Shown: positions 23,745 to 32,133, numbered from the stretch's first letter. The stretch is DNA of 56,808 nucleotides from an uncultured Oscillospiraceae bacterium (GCA_947627735.1 CANQXG010000014.1:1-56808); one strand, 5' to 3'. The notes: generated by a model from the sequence alone, not told the origin. Made by a program: numbers and translations.

Positions 23745-24314
23745 ATGCAGTCGAGTGTGGAAAGACCCCCGGAGCAGTCCCCGGACAGGGTCCGTTTGGA
23801 GATGCTCCTGGCCGGCATCGCCCAGGGCGACCGGGATGCCATGGCCCAGCTATACGCCGCCGCCCGCGGCGCGGTCTACGCCATGGCGCTGGGCATCCTC
23901 CGGGACCCCTACGAGGCCCAGGACGTGACCCAGGACGTGTTCGTCCGCGTCTGGGACGGCGCCGCCGGCTACCGGCCACAGGGTTCGCCCATGGCGTGGC
24001 TGCTCACCGTCGCCCGGAACGAGGCGCTGATGCGTCTGCGCCGGAGCGGTCGGACCGGACCTTTGGACGACGACGCGGTCCGGCAGCTCCCGGCGCCGGC
24101 CGGCCTCCCGGCGGAGGAGCGGCTGGCCCTGCAGGAGGCGCTTAAGACCCTCTCCGACGCAGAGCGGCAGATCGTGCTGCTGCACGCCGCCTCCGGGCTG
24201 AAGCACCGGGAGATCGGCCAGATACTGGATATGCCCCTGGCCACGGTCCTGTCGAAATACCACCGCGCACTGAAAAAACTGCGGACGCAGCTGGAAGGAG
24301 ATGACGCCCTATGA
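23745..24314 (+). CDS. ECF-type RNA polymerase sigma factor
   Basis: A 189-residue sigma-70 family factor with only regions 2 and 4. Region 2 includes LYAAARGAVYAMALGILRDP and DVTQDVFVRVWD; region 4 is the helix-turn-helix in SDAERQIVLLHAASGLKHREIGQIL. AGGAGA precedes the start; GTG at 23742 is an equally possible start codon, three bases upstream. The stop overlaps the ATG of the membrane protein downstream (ATGA), the usual arrangement for a sigma factor and its anti-sigma partner. Confidence 0.92.
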   Translation: MQSSVERPPEQSPDRVRLEMLLAGIAQGDRDAMAQLYAAARGAVYAMALGILRDPYEAQDVTQDVFVRVWDGAAGYRPQGSPMAWLLTVARNEALMRLRRSGRTGPLDDDAVRQLPAPAGLPAEERLALQEALKTLSDAERQIVLLHAASGLKHREIGQILDMPLATVLSKYHRALKKLRTQLEGDDAL

Positions 24315-25837
24315 CCGACAGGGAACTGAACCGGCGGCTGAAAAACGCCATCGAACACGCCGCCCCCAACGATCCGGAGGGAGTCCTTGCCCGCTGCGGC
24401 GCCGGGAAAGGAAATGTGATCGATATGAAAAAAGCCATTGTCAATACCGAAAACAAGCCCGTCCGGAGGCGCTGGACCCGGAGCCTCATCGCCGCGTGCC
24501 TGGCGCTGGTGCTCCTGGCCGGCGGCGGCGGACTGTTCTACCAGCGGGCCTACGCCGTGGCCTCCGTCATATCCCTGGACGTGAACCCCAGCATCGAGCT
24601 GACCGTGAACCGCAGCGAGAAGGTCCTGACCTGCAGCGGCCTGAACGAGGAGGGCCGCGCCGTCCTGGCGGACATGGGCGACGGCGCGGACCTGAAGGGG
24701 GCCAAGCTGGACGTGGCGGTGAACGCCATCGTGGGCGCCCTGGTCCGATACGGCTATCTGGACCAGCTGGACAGCGCCATCCTCATCTCCGTGGAGGACG
24801 CCGACGCCGCCCGGGGCGCCCGGCTCCAGCAGGAGCTGGTGGCCTCCGTGGACGGGGTGCTCCAGACCGCCGCCAATCAGGTCGCCGTCCTGAGCCAGAG
24901 CGTGGCCGCGGACAAGACCCTGGACGCGCGCGCCCAGCAGAACAGCATCTCCACCGGCAAGGCCAGTCTTGTGGAGCAGGTCATCTCCCTGAACGGGGAC
25001 CTCACCTTTGAGGACCTGGCGGCTCTCTCCGTAGAGGAGCTGCGGGACCTGATCCGCATCGGCGCGCCCGCCATGCCCATTGGCCGGGACGCCGCGCTGC
25101 AGGCGGTGCTGGACTTCGCCGGACTGACCCGGGAGAGCGTGCCTTACGCGGACGTGGACCCGGAGCTGGACGAGCGCACGCCCTGTTATGAGGTGGAGCT
25201 GGTCATCGACGGCCAGGAGCAGGATTTCGGCGTGGACGCCTTCACCGGCGAGGTCATCCGGGGCGTGAACGCCCCCAGCGTGACGGACCCCGGCCCGGCG
25301 CTGCCCCAGGCCGATACCCCCGCCATCACCGAGGACGAGGCCGCGGCCATCGCCTGGGCCAACGCGGGCGTGGCGGAGAACGCCTCCACCGTGGTCAAGC
25401 AGGATTGGGACGACGGACAGCTTCTGTGGGACGTGTGGTTCCTGGAGGGCGGCTATGAGTACGAGTACGAGATCGACGCCGCCACCGGCGCCATCGTCAG
25501 CTACGACCGGGAACCCGGCTCCCGGACCGTCACCTCCGTCACCGCGCCGGTCTCTCCCGGCCCCGCTGCGGACAGCGGCGGCAGCACCGCCTCCAGCCCC
25601 GCCGCGGACAGCTCCGCCGCCTCCGGCGACGTGGGCGCCGAGGCCGCCAAGGCGGCGGCCCTGGGCCACGCGGGCCTGAGCGAGAGCCAGGTCTCCCGGC
25701 TGAAGTGCAAGCAGGACTTCGACGACGGCCGGCTGGAGTATGAGGTGGAGTTCTCGGCCGACGGCTACGAGTACGAGTACACCATCGATGCCGCCACCGG
25801 CTCCATCCTGGACCACGAGCGGGACTGGGACGATTAA
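24311..25837 (+). CDS. Probable anti-sigma factor: RsgI-like domain plus PepSY domains
   Basis: A 508-residue single-pass membrane protein. Residues 1-55 are cytoplasmic and could hold the sigma factor, and a membrane helix lies at about 58-77. Next comes an RsgI-type extracytoplasmic domain (VISLDVNPSIELTVNRSEKV). Three PepSY-like repeats follow: YEVELVIDGQEQDFGVDAFTGEV, then two with YEYEYEIDAATGAI and YEYEYTIDAATGSI. They are separated by a Ser/Ala/Pro-rich linker (about 418-445). The ATGA overlap with the ECF sigma gene points to a sigma/anti-sigma pair. RsgI proteins are best known with SigI-type factors, so an ECF partner is less usual. Confidence 0.8.
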   Translation: MTDRELNRRLKNAIEHAAPNDPEGVLARCGAGKGNVIDMKKAIVNTENKPVRRRWTRSLIAACLALVLLAGGGGLFYQRAYAVASVISLDVNPSIELTVNRSEKVLTCSGLNEEGRAVLADMGDGADLKGAKLDVAVNAIVGALVRYGYLDQLDSAILISVEDADAARGARLQQELVASVDGVLQTAANQVAVLSQSVAADKTLDARAQQNSISTGKASLVEQVISLNGDLTFEDLAALSVEELRDLIRIGAPAMPIGRDAALQAVLDFAGLTRESVPYADVDPELDERTPCYEVELVIDGQEQDFGVDAFTGEVIRGVNAPSVTDPGPALPQADTPAITEDEAAAIAWANAGVAENASTVVKQDWDDGQLLWDVWFLEGGYEYEYEIDAATGAIVSYDREPGSRTVTSVTAPVSPGPAADSGGSTASSPAADSSAASGDVGAEAAKAAALGHAGLSESQVSRLKCKQDFDDGRLEYEVEFSADGYEYEYTIDAATGSILDHERDWDD

Positions 25838-25850
25838 AAGCCTCGCAGAG

Positions 25851-25963
25851 TTCGGCTCCGCAGAGCCGAAGAAAATTGGATATGATCTCCGGGGGCGTGT
25901 ACCTCGGAGATCATTCTTCTCAGCCCGCAAACGTGAACGCCCCCGCCGATGACGGCGGGGGCG
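25851..25963. terminator. Cluster of three hairpins between convergent genes
   Basis: Stem 1 is TTCGGCTC/GAGCCGAA (25851-25870), with GGCTTTTAATC following on the minus strand. Stem 2 is ATGATCTCCG/CGGAGATCAT (25882-25914), followed by TCTTCT on the plus strand. Stem 3 is an 11-bp GC stem (25938-25948 with 25953-25963) followed by CTTT. Together they probably end the sigma operon and the ribosomal protein operon. Confidence 0.6.
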
Positions 25964-25991
25964 CTTTGCGCTGCAGCGGGCTGCAGCCTTC

Positions 25992-26020
25992 TCGTTTGAA
26001 AGGGTTTCCCTTTCAAACGA
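25992..26020. promoter_or_regulatory. Perfect 13-bp palindrome five bases after rplA
   Basis: TCGTTTGAAAGGG and CCCTTTCAAACGA flank a 3-base loop. It directly follows the rplA stop on the minus strand but lacks a T-run. It could protect the mRNA 3' end or act with the downstream stems as a terminator. Confidence 0.6.
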
Positions 26021-26025
26021 CTCTA

Positions 26026-26718
26026 TCAAAGTCCCTTCTGGGCGTTGACCTTGATGCCGGGGCCCATGGTGGTGGCGGTGACGCAGCTGCGGATGTACTG
26101 GCCCTTCGCAGCGGCGGGCTTGGCCTTCACGATGGCGCCGATGAGCGCGTCGTAGTTCTCCTGGAGCTTCTCCGCGCCGAAGCTCACCTTGCCGATGGGG
26201 CAGTGGATGATGTTGGTCTTGTCCAGGCGGTACTCGATCTTACCGGCCTTGACCTCGTGGATGGCCTGGGTCAGGTTGGGGGTCACGGTGCCGGCCTTGG
26301 GGGAGGGCATCAGGCCCTTGGGACCCAGGACCTTACCAAGACGGCCCACGATGCCCATCATGTCGGGGGTGGCGATGACCACGTCGAAGCCGAACCAGTT
26401 CTCGGTCTGGATCTTCTGGACCATGTCCTGTCCGCCCACGAAATCGGCGCCGGCGGCCTTGGCCTCCTCCTCGCGCTCGGGCTTGCAGAACACCAGCACG
26501 GTGCGGCTCTTGCCGGTGCCGTGGGGCAGCACGATGGCGCCGCGGACCTGCTGGTCGGCGTGACGGCCGTCCACGCCCAGCTTCACATGCAGCTCGACGG
26601 TCTCGTCGAACTTGGCCTTGCTGGTCTTGCACACCAGATCGAAGGCCTCCTGGGGGTCATATACGGTCTGCTTGTCAAAGAGCTTGGCGCTCTCTTTATA
26701 ATTCTTGCCTCTGAACAT
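26026..26718 (-). CDS. rplA: 50S ribosomal protein L1
   Basis: A 230-residue ribosomal protein of the L1 stalk; it binds 23S rRNA and, in many bacteria, its own mRNA to limit L11-L1 synthesis. The sequence shows [55 protein letters not shown] and [23 protein letters not shown] ribosome site precedes the ATG. It is the last gene of the operon: rplJ and rplL, which usually follow, are absent and a palindrome comes instead. Confidence 0.98.
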   Translation of the reverse strand: MFRGKNYKESAKLFDKQTVYDPQEAFDLVCKTSKAKFDETVELHVKLGVDGRHADQQVRGAIVLPHGTGKSRTVLVFCKPEREEEAKAAGADFVGGQDMVQKIQTENWFGFDVVIATPDMMGIVGRLGKVLGPKGLMPSPKAGTVTPNLTQAIHEVKAGKIEYRLDKTNIIHCPIGKVSFGAEKLQENYDALIGAIVKAKPAAAKGQYIRSCVTATTMGPGIKVNAQKGL

Positions 26719-26776
26719 TCAATTCTCCTCCATATGATGTGGTTAAGCGGAAGTTTTCCTCCCACATAGAAGGGCG

Positions 26777-27202
26777 TTATTCGCCCACCAGAACGCCCAT
26801 GCTCCGGCAGGTGCCGGCGATCATGCTCATAGCGGCCTCCACGCTGGTGCAGTTGAGGTCGGGCATCTTCTGCTCCGCGATCTTCCGCAGGTCTTCCTTG
26901 GAGATCGTGGCGACCTTATCCCGCTGGGGCACGCCGGAGGCGGTCTCGATGTTGCAGGCCTTCTTGATGAGCAGGGCCGCGGGCGGGGTCTTGGTGATGA
27001 AGGTGAAGCTGCGGTCGGCGTACACGGTGATGACCACGGGGATCATCATGCCCATGTCGCCCTTGGTGCGCTCGTTGAAGTCCTTGGTGAACTGGCCGAT
27101 GTTGACGCCGTACTGACCAAGGGCGGGACCCACGGGAGGAGCCGGCGTGGCCCGGCCCGCGGGGACCTGGAATCTCACATATCCAACTACTTTCTGCGAC
27201 AT
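26777..27202 (-). CDS. rplK: 50S ribosomal protein L11
   Basis: A 141-residue ribosomal protein of the GTPase centre that binds 23S rRNA and the L10-L12 stalk. The N-terminal part [20 protein letters not shown] and [11 protein letters not shown] are typical, as is the C-terminal RNA-binding domain ending [11 protein letters not shown]. Length is normal. It lies 58 bases before rplA and 47 after nusG in the same operon. Confidence 0.98.
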   Translation of the reverse strand: MSQKVVGYVRFQVPAGRATPAPPVGPALGQYGVNIGQFTKDFNERTKGDMGMMIPVVITVYADRSFTFITKTPPAALLIKKACNIETASGVPQRDKVATISKEDLRKIAEQKMPDLNCTSVEAAMSMIAGTCRSMGVLVGE

Positions 27203-27249
27203 TTTTTAACTCTCCTTAATTCCTCTTATATGAGGTAAGTCAATGATCG

Positions 27250-27774
27250 TTATTCCTTCACCGGCTCGATCTGGTCAAGCTCCAGATCCACCGGCGTTTC
27301 ACGGCCGAACATAGAAACGATGACCCGGACCCGGTCTTTCTCCGGCTCCAGCTCGTCCACCGTGCCCAAAAAGCCCTCCAGCGGACCGTCCGTCACCTTC
27401 ACGGTATCGCCCAGGCCGAAGCCCACCACGATCTCGTGGCGCTCCACGCCCAGGTCCAGCACCTCCCGCTCCGTCAGGGGGACGGGCTTGCCGTCCATGG
27501 AAACGAAACCGGTGGAGCCGCGGGCGTTGCGCACCAGGTGCCAGCTCTCGTCCGTCAGGATCATCTTCACCAGCACATAGCCGGGGAACGTCTTGCGCTC
27601 ATAGGTCTTTTCGCCGTTGTCGGTGTGTTCGGTGACGGTCTCCATGGGGATCTTCACCTCCAGGATCAGGTCCTCCATGTGCCGGTTCTCCGCCGCCTTC
27701 TCGATGGAGGCGGCCACCGTGTTCTCATACCCGGAATAGGTATGAACGACGTACCATTTCGCAGATTCTGCCAT
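27250..27774 (-). CDS. nusG: Transcription termination/antitermination factor NusG
   Basis: A 174-residue RNA polymerase-associated factor. The N-terminal NGN domain starts KWYVVHTYSGYENTVAAS, contains FPGYVLVKMILTDESWHLVRN, and is followed by the C-terminal KOW domain (VTDGPLEGFLGTVDELEPEKD). It follows secE with a single-base gap, the standard Firmicutes order. Confidence 0.98.
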   Translation of the reverse strand: MAESAKWYVVHTYSGYENTVAASIEKAAENRHMEDLILEVKIPMETVTEHTDNGEKTYERKTFPGYVLVKMILTDESWHLVRNARGSTGFVSMDGKPVPLTEREVLDLGVERHEIVVGFGLGDTVKVTDGPLEGFLGTVDELEPEKDRVRVIVSMFGRETPVDLELDQIEPVKE

Positions 27775-27775
27775 G

Positions 27776-28039
27776 TTACGCGAAGATGTTGATCAGCGCC
27801 TTCACCGTGGCCTGGGCGGCGCTGTCAAAGCCCCACAGCACGATGGCGCACACCACGATGACCACCAGGGCCACGCCGGTGTTTTTCGCCGTCTGCTTGG
27901 GGGTGGGCCAGACGACCTTCTTCAGCTCGCTCTTCATGTCGCGGAACCACTTCTTGACCCGCTGGAAGAACTTCAGCTTCTCGTCCGTCTTTTTGACCGC
28001 GACCTTCTGCTGAGGGGCGGCCTTCTTCTCTTCAGCCAT
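27776..28039 (-). CDS. secE: Preprotein translocase subunit SecE
   Basis: An 87-residue subunit of the SecYEG channel. A charged N-terminal extension is followed by the conserved amphipathic helix RVKKWFRDMKSELKKVVWP and a single membrane helix (NTGVALVVIVVCAIVLWGF). It sits between rpmG and nusG, as is usual. Confidence 0.97.
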   Translation of the reverse strand: MAEEKKAAPQQKVAVKKTDEKLKFFQRVKKWFRDMKSELKKVVWPTPKQTAKNTGVALVVIVVCAIVLWGFDSAAQATVKALINIFA

Positions 28040-28054
28040 TTCTCACGGCCCCCC

Positions 28055-28216
28055 TTACTTCGTTTCCTGATGCAGCGTATGCTTGCGGCAGAAGGGGCAA
28101 TACTTGTTCAGCTCAAGCTTTTCCGTGGTGTTCTTCTTGTTCTTGAACGTATTGTAGTTCCTCTGTTTGCACTCGCTGCAGCGCAGTACGACCTTGATCC
28201 TTGCGTCTGCTGCCAT
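28055..28216 (-). CDS. rpmG: 50S ribosomal protein L33
   Basis: A 53-residue ribosomal protein with the four-cysteine zinc form: CSECK near residue 13 and CPFC near 40, with the block [21 protein letters not shown] between. The start is preceded by AAGGAGGTG. It is the first gene of the rpmG-secE-nusG-rplK-rplA operon and is too short for many gene finders. Confidence 0.97.
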   Translation of the reverse strand: MAADARIKVVLRCSECKQRNYNTFKNKKNTTEKLELNKYCPFCRKHTLHQETK

Positions 28217-28295
28217 ATTTTCGGCACCTCCTTGTTAAATTGCCTCCCTATTCCGGCCATAACGGGACGACCCGTCCGGACGGCAGGTAAAAGTT

Positions 28296-28324
28296 ATCCT
28301 AGCACATCCCGGCGGAAATTGCAA
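28296..28324 (-). promoter_or_regulatory. Promoter of the rpmG-secE-nusG-rplKA operon
   Basis: On the minus strand: -35 TTGCAA (28319-28324), 17-bp spacer, -10 TAGGAT (28296-28301). Confidence 0.65.
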
Positions 28325-28373
28325 CAACAAATGCAGATTTTTTTGGCGGAAGCGCCGAAGTTTTCAAATGCCG

Positions 28374-28402
28374 TTGCGTTCGCCCCGCCGGCATGGTAAC
28401 AT
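28374..28402 (+). promoter_or_regulatory. Promoter of the folT transcript
   Basis: -35 TTGCGT (28374-28379), 17-bp spacer, -10 TAACAT (28397-28402), directly before the riboswitch. Confidence 0.6.
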
Positions 28403-28407
28403 GTAAC

Positions 28408-28577
28408 CCACAGAGTAGGGTCGGTCGCGTCATACCGCCGCGTGCGGTAGCCAGTGCCGGGGGGACGGGAAGTTGTCCCCCGGACGAAACGGCGGCGACG
28501 GGACGGCGGAAAATCTTCTTTCATTCCGCCCGCGCCCGCGCCAATGCCTGCGGTGGCCGCCCCGCATTCCGCTGGAG
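28408..28577 (+). ncRNA. Tetrahydrofolate (THF-I) riboswitch
   Basis: Motifs in order: CAGAGTAGG (from 28411), GTCGCGTCA, CCAGTGCCGGGGGGACGGG, AAGTTGTCCCCCGGACGAAA, and at the 3' end CATTCCGCTGG. These match the conserved blocks of the folate-sensing riboswitch. The 3' strand overlaps the GGAGG ribosome site of folT, suggesting control of translation initiation. The insertion between the third helix and the 3' strand is long. Assignment is by motif and by the downstream folate transporter. Confidence 0.82.
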
Positions 28578-28587
28578 GTAACTGAAT

Positions 28588-29139
28588 ATGAAGAAACTAT
28601 CCCTGCGCAGCCTCTGCCACCTGGCCATCCTGGTGGCGCTGGAGGTGGTCCTCAACCGCTTCCTGTCCATCCAAACGCCGTTTCTGAAGATCGGCCTGTC
28701 CTTCGTCCCCGTGGTGATGGGCGGTATGCTCTACGGCCCCCTGGGCGGCGCCATCGTCGGCGGCCTGGGGGACATGATCGGGGCGCTGCTGTTCCCCTTC
28801 GGGCCTTATCATCCCGGCTTTTCCGTCTGCGGTGCGCTGATGGGCGCCGCGTATGGGTGGTTCATGTACATAGGCTCGGCCCGGTACGACAACCGGGAGC
28901 ATATGCGCCTGTGGCCCAATGTGATCGTGCCGGTGGCCCTGGCCTGCTTCGTGGCGGGGCTGCTGCTGAACACCCTGTGGGTGTCCCAGCTGTACGGCAG
29001 CCGCACCTACTGGGGCTGGTTCATCTACCGGGTCCCCGACGAGATCGGCATGGCCGTGGTAAAGACCGTCCTCTGCCCCGTCCTGGCCCCCCTGGCCCGG
29101 CAGCTGTATAAACTGAGCGTGGTAAAAAACGCGGAATGA
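28588..29139 (+). CDS. folT: Folate-family ECF transporter S component (FolT-like)
   Basis: A 183-residue integral membrane protein with about six helices, the substrate-binding unit of an energy-coupling-factor vitamin transporter. Features such as ILVALEVVLNRFLSIQTP, FVPVVMGGMLYGPLGGAIVG and LGDMIGALLFPFGPYHPGF match the folate group. The upstream THF riboswitch supports folate or a related pterin as substrate. The ATPase and T units are not in the window. A GGAGG ribosome site lies within the aptamer 3' end. Confidence 0.92.
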   Translation: MKKLSLRSLCHLAILVALEVVLNRFLSIQTPFLKIGLSFVPVVMGGMLYGPLGGAIVGGLGDMIGALLFPFGPYHPGFSVCGALMGAAYGWFMYIGSARYDNREHMRLWPNVIVPVALACFVAGLLLNTLWVSQLYGSRTYWGWFIYRVPDEIGMAVVKTVLCPVLAPLARQLYKLSVVKNAE

Positions 29140-29152
29140 GGTGTTGTCCGAT

Positions 29153-29560
29153 ATGAGAGTCATGGCCATCGACTACGGGGACGCCCGCACGGGCATCGCC
29201 GTGTCGGACATGCTGGGCATGCTGGCGGGAGAGACCTTCGTCATCACCCAGTGGGATCCGGAAAAGCTGGCCGACGCCATCGCCGCGGAGGCCGCCGCCC
29301 GGGACGTGGGCACGCTGGTGCTGGGCCTGCCTCGGAACATGGACGGCTCCGAGGGTCCCCGGGCGGAGAAGTCCCGGGCCATGAAGGCGCTGCTGGAGGC
29401 GCGGGGCATGACCGTGACCCTCTGGGACGAGCGGCGCACCACCGTGGACGCCCACCGCATCCTGCGGGAAAACGGGAAAAAGGAGAAAAAGCACAGAGCC
29501 ACCGTGGACGCGGTGGCCGCGGCCCTCATATTGGAGGGCTACCTGGGTTCCTTAAAATAA
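29153..29560 (+). CDS. ruvX: Holliday junction resolvase-like nuclease RuvX (YqgF)
   Basis: A 135-residue RNase H-fold protein linked to 16S rRNA 5' end processing and putatively to Holliday junction resolution. Motifs are VMAIDYGDARTGIAVSD at the N terminus, TLVLGLPRNMDGSEGPRA, and WDERRTTVDAHRIL, with DAVAAALILEGYL at the end. I chose the ATG at 29153, with GAGGTG 9 bases upstream; the GTG at 29141 has no ribosome site. It lies 13 bases after folT. Confidence 0.93.
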   Translation: MRVMAIDYGDARTGIAVSDMLGMLAGETFVITQWDPEKLADAIAAEAAARDVGTLVLGLPRNMDGSEGPRAEKSRAMKALLEARGMTVTLWDERRTTVDAHRILRENGKKEKKHRATVDAVAAALILEGYLGSLK

Positions 29561-29575
29561 CACCGACATACAAAA

Positions 29576-29607
29576 GGGCGCGCCGCTCTCGGCGCGCCCT
29601 CTCTTTA
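29576..29607 (+). terminator. Terminator of folT-ruvX
   Basis: A 10-bp stem GGGCGCGCCG/CGGCGCGCCC (29576-29585 with 29590-29599) followed by TCTCTTTAT. Confidence 0.82.
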
Positions 29608-29614
29608 TCTCATC

Positions 29615-30424
29615 TCACCCCACCTGGTACAGGTCCAGAAATTCCTCCAGGCACAGGCCGTGCTCCATCATATAGGCCGCGGCCTCCTGGCCCACATACC
29701 GCAGGTGCCACGGCTCGTACTCCACGCCGGTGATATCTGTCTTGCCGTCGGGATAGCGGACTACAAAGCCGTACCGGGCGCAGTTCTCCTCCAGCCACAG
29801 CATCAGCCCGCTGCCGCCGATCCACGGCTCCATCTCCTGGTCCCAGCTCTCCAGGATGTCGGCGCAGAGGCCGGACTGGTGCTCGCTGGAGCCGGGCCAG
29901 TTCACCGCCAGGCGGGTCTTTGCGTGGGCTTCGGCCTCGCTCATGCCCTGGGTCGTGTACTCATAGATGTGGTTCCAGTAGATGGCGTACTGGGTGTCGT
30001 AGTCCCGGTAGCCGGAGCAGAAATACACGCTGTACCCGGCGGCTTTGGCGTCGGCGATCAGCGCCGACATGGCTGGGGCCACCCGGCTGTCCATGCTCTG
30101 GCCGTCGGCCACCTGGGTCAGCTCCGGGGGCGCGAAGTCCTCCCCCAGGGGGTGGTCGTAGTCGATCAGCCGCAGCTGCCAGCTCGTCACGTCCACTGCC
30201 GGCGGGCCGGGGGTGGGTTCCGGGGTGGGAGGCGGCTGGGTGGCCGCCGGGGCGACGGCAGCCGCCGCCGTGGGGGACGCCTCCGCCTCCGCGGGGGGCG
30301 CCTCATGGTCCTTCAGGCCCCGGCTCAGCGCCCACAGCACCGCCGCCAATACCAATAACAATATGAGCAGCCGGCCCCCAGAACCTCGGGACCGGGTGTT
30401 TTTCTGCGACGGCGTCTGGCTCAT
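29615..30424 (-). CDS. D-alanyl-D-alanine carboxypeptidase, VanY family
   Basis: A 269-residue extracytoplasmic peptidase anchored by one N-terminal membrane helix (about 18-36), with a Pro/Ala-rich linker. The M15B zinc motifs are visible: SSEHQSGLCADI (His and Asp ligands) and the C-terminal EPWHLRYVG (catalytic Glu and third His ligand). Such enzymes trim the terminal D-Ala of peptidoglycan stem peptides. It follows the transglutaminase-like lipoprotein gene by 18 bases in a likely operon. Confidence 0.92.
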   Translation of the reverse strand: MSQTPSQKNTRSRGSGGRLLILLLVLAAVLWALSRGLKDHEAPPAEAEASPTAAAAVAPAATQPPPTPEPTPGPPAVDVTSWQLRLIDYDHPLGEDFAPPELTQVADGQSMDSRVAPAMSALIADAKAAGYSVYFCSGYRDYDTQYAIYWNHIYEYTTQGMSEAEAHAKTRLAVNWPGSSEHQSGLCADILESWDQEMEPWIGGSGLMLWLEENCARYGFVVRYPDGKTDITGVEYEPWHLRYVGQEAAAYMMEHGLCLEEFLDLYQVG

Positions 30425-30442
30425 GGCGCCCTCCTCTCCGCC

Positions 30443-31675
30443 TCAGCGGGCATATGTGGTGTCCGTGGCCTCGGGCACGGCGTCGTAGTCCCAGCGGTGG
30501 CCGGTGCGGACCATCTCGTCGCTGGTGACGTTGAAGTAATCCCACAGCGCCGGCCCCCAGCCGCTCTCGTCGTCGGGGACGGCGGAGGCGCTGCCCACCA
30601 GATCCCAGGTGGGATCGACGCAGTACCACTCCCCCGCCAGCCGGACCATGTTCCAGGCGTGGTCCTCCAGGTTGCTGCTGGACCCCAGGACGGTGATGCA
30701 CTCCACCCCCGCCATGTCCATCAGCAGCTGGAAGCTGGACGCCACCCCCAGGCACACCGCCCGGTGGGCCACCAGCCCGCCGTAGGGGCCGTAGGAGTCC
30801 CGGCTCACCTCCGCCAGCGGGTCCTGGTGTGCCCAGTCGTAGACCAGGTTCCAGGTGACCCAGCCGTACAGGGCCAGCTCCTTTTCGTAGTCGCTCATGC
30901 CCTCCGTCAGGACCCGGTCCAGCACGGCCTCCGCCGCGTCGTATATGGCCCGGTCGTGCTCCCCCAGGCCGGAGGGGTCCCGGGCTTCCCAGGCCGCCAG
31001 GATGGGGGCGGTGTCGTACTGGGTCATGTCGTCCGTGTTGGGCGGCTCATAGGGCGGCCTCTCCGCCGGCTGAGCGGTGGCCGCCGGCGAGGGCGCCGGC
31101 TCCAGCGTTGGCTCAGGCGTAGACTCGGGCGCAGCCGTGACGGCGGGCAGGGCCGTGGGCGCCGTGTCCCCGGCCAGCAGGGCCAGCACAGTATCCCAGG
31201 CCAGCGCCGGCGCCGGGCAGATGAAAAGCAGGGCAAACCCGTCCCGGACCTGCGCCTGCGCGCCGGCGATCATGGCCGCCTGCTCGGGGGCGTAGCCCAG
31301 AAAGTCCCCCTCCCGGGCGCGGATATATCCCTCCAGCGCCGTCTGGATGTCGTCATTATCCGCCTCGTCGGCCAGGGCCAGCGCGGCGATCTCGAAGGCC
31401 TCGGCGCCCCCGGTGCGGAAGATGACGCCGCTCTCCCACTGGTCCGGCGCCAGGCCGTAGCTTCCCTGAACATAACCGGCCAGGGCCGCTTCGTCTAGGA
31501 CCTGATCCAGCCGCTCCAGCGCCGCCGGGTCATAGCCCTGGCTTATCACCGCCGCCCGGGCCAGCTCCTCCGCGCCGCCGGTATACGCCGACCCCGCCCC
31601 GCCGCCGCAGGCGGCCAGCGTCAGGACCAGCGCCGCCGCCAGCGCCAGGGCAAGGCATCTCGTTCTCTGCTGCAT
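30443..31675 (-). CDS. Transglutaminase-like lipoprotein
   Basis: A 410-residue exported lipoprotein: the signal peptide ends LTLAAC (Cys23). After an unassigned N-terminal region and a Pro/Thr-rich linker (about 210-250), the C-terminal part is a transglutaminase-like fold. The likely Cys nucleophile is in AVCLGVASSFQ, with His in EDHAWNMV and Asp in CVDPTWDL. Members act as proteases or crosslinkers at the cell wall; the exact reaction is unknown. I chose the start at 31675, after GGAGGAAG, because it gives a normal signal peptide. The VanY gene follows. Confidence 0.87.
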   Translation of the reverse strand: MQQRTRCLALALAAALVLTLAACGGGAGSAYTGGAEELARAAVISQGYDPAALERLDQVLDEAALAGYVQGSYGLAPDQWESGVIFRTGGAEAFEIAALALADEADNDDIQTALEGYIRAREGDFLGYAPEQAAMIAGAQAQVRDGFALLFICPAPALAWDTVLALLAGDTAPTALPAVTAAPESTPEPTLEPAPSPAATAQPAERPPYEPPNTDDMTQYDTAPILAAWEARDPSGLGEHDRAIYDAAEAVLDRVLTEGMSDYEKELALYGWVTWNLVYDWAHQDPLAEVSRDSYGPYGGLVAHRAVCLGVASSFQLLMDMAGVECITVLGSSSNLEDHAWNMVRLAGEWYCVDPTWDLVGSASAVPDDESGWGPALWDYFNVTSDEMVRTGHRWDYDAVPEATDTTYAR

Positions 31676-31777
31676 ATCTTCCTCCAGACCCCGGGGTGTC
31701 CCCCGCTGCCCTCCGGTGACCTCCTGCTGCGCTCCGGTGACCTCCCAGTGCCCTGTTTTGCCCCGGCGCGCAGTGTC

Positions 31778-31806
31778 ATTATACCCCCGCGCCGGGCCGG
31801 ATTCAA
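31778..31806 (-). promoter_or_regulatory. Promoter of the transglutaminase-like/VanY operon
   Basis: On the minus strand: -35 TTGAAT (31801-31806), 17-bp spacer, -10 TATAAT (31778-31783). The leader carries a direct repeat of about 14 bases (CTCCGGTGACCTCC in plus-strand sense, twice within 31708-31746). Confidence 0.75.
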
Positions 31807-31819
31807 CCGGCCGGGCCAT

Positions 31820-31857
31820 GAAAAAAGACCTCAGGCCCTTAGGGACCGGAGGTCTTT
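31820..31857 (-). terminator. Terminator of rpsT
   Basis: On the minus strand AAAGACCTC pairs with GAGGTCTTT (31849-31857 with 31824-31832), followed by T-rich TTTTTTC. Confidence 0.88.
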
Positions 31858-31869
31858 CAGTCATTCAGC

Positions 31870-32133
31870 TCACTCGGCGGCGTTGAGCTTCTTCGCCATC
31901 GCGGATTTCTTGTGGGCCGCGTTGTTCTTGTGGATAAGGCCCTTGGCGGCCGCCTTGTCAACGGACTTCACGGCAGCTTTATAGGTCTCAGCAGCCTTCT
32001 CGCCGTCGCCGGCCGCAACAGCCGCGTCGAACTTCTTCAGCTCGGTCTTCAGCGCAGACTTCGCCGCCTTGTTCTTGGCATTGGCAGCCTTCTGAAGCTG
32101 ATCTCTCTTGGCCGAGGACTTGATGTTCGGCAT
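31870..32133 (-). CDS. rpsT: 30S ribosomal protein S20
   Basis: An 87-residue, lysine-rich, helical ribosomal protein that binds 16S rRNA early in assembly. The sequence starts MPNIKSSAKRDQLQKAANAK and ends GLIHKNNAAHKKSAMAKKL, as expected. The start at 32133 follows AGGGAGGTG. It is monocistronic, with its own promoter and terminator, and divergent from gpr. Confidence 0.98.
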   Translation of the reverse strand: MPNIKSSAKRDQLQKAANAKNKAAKSALKTELKKFDAAVAAGDGEKAAETYKAAVKSVDKAAAKGLIHKNNAAHKKSAMAKKLNAAE

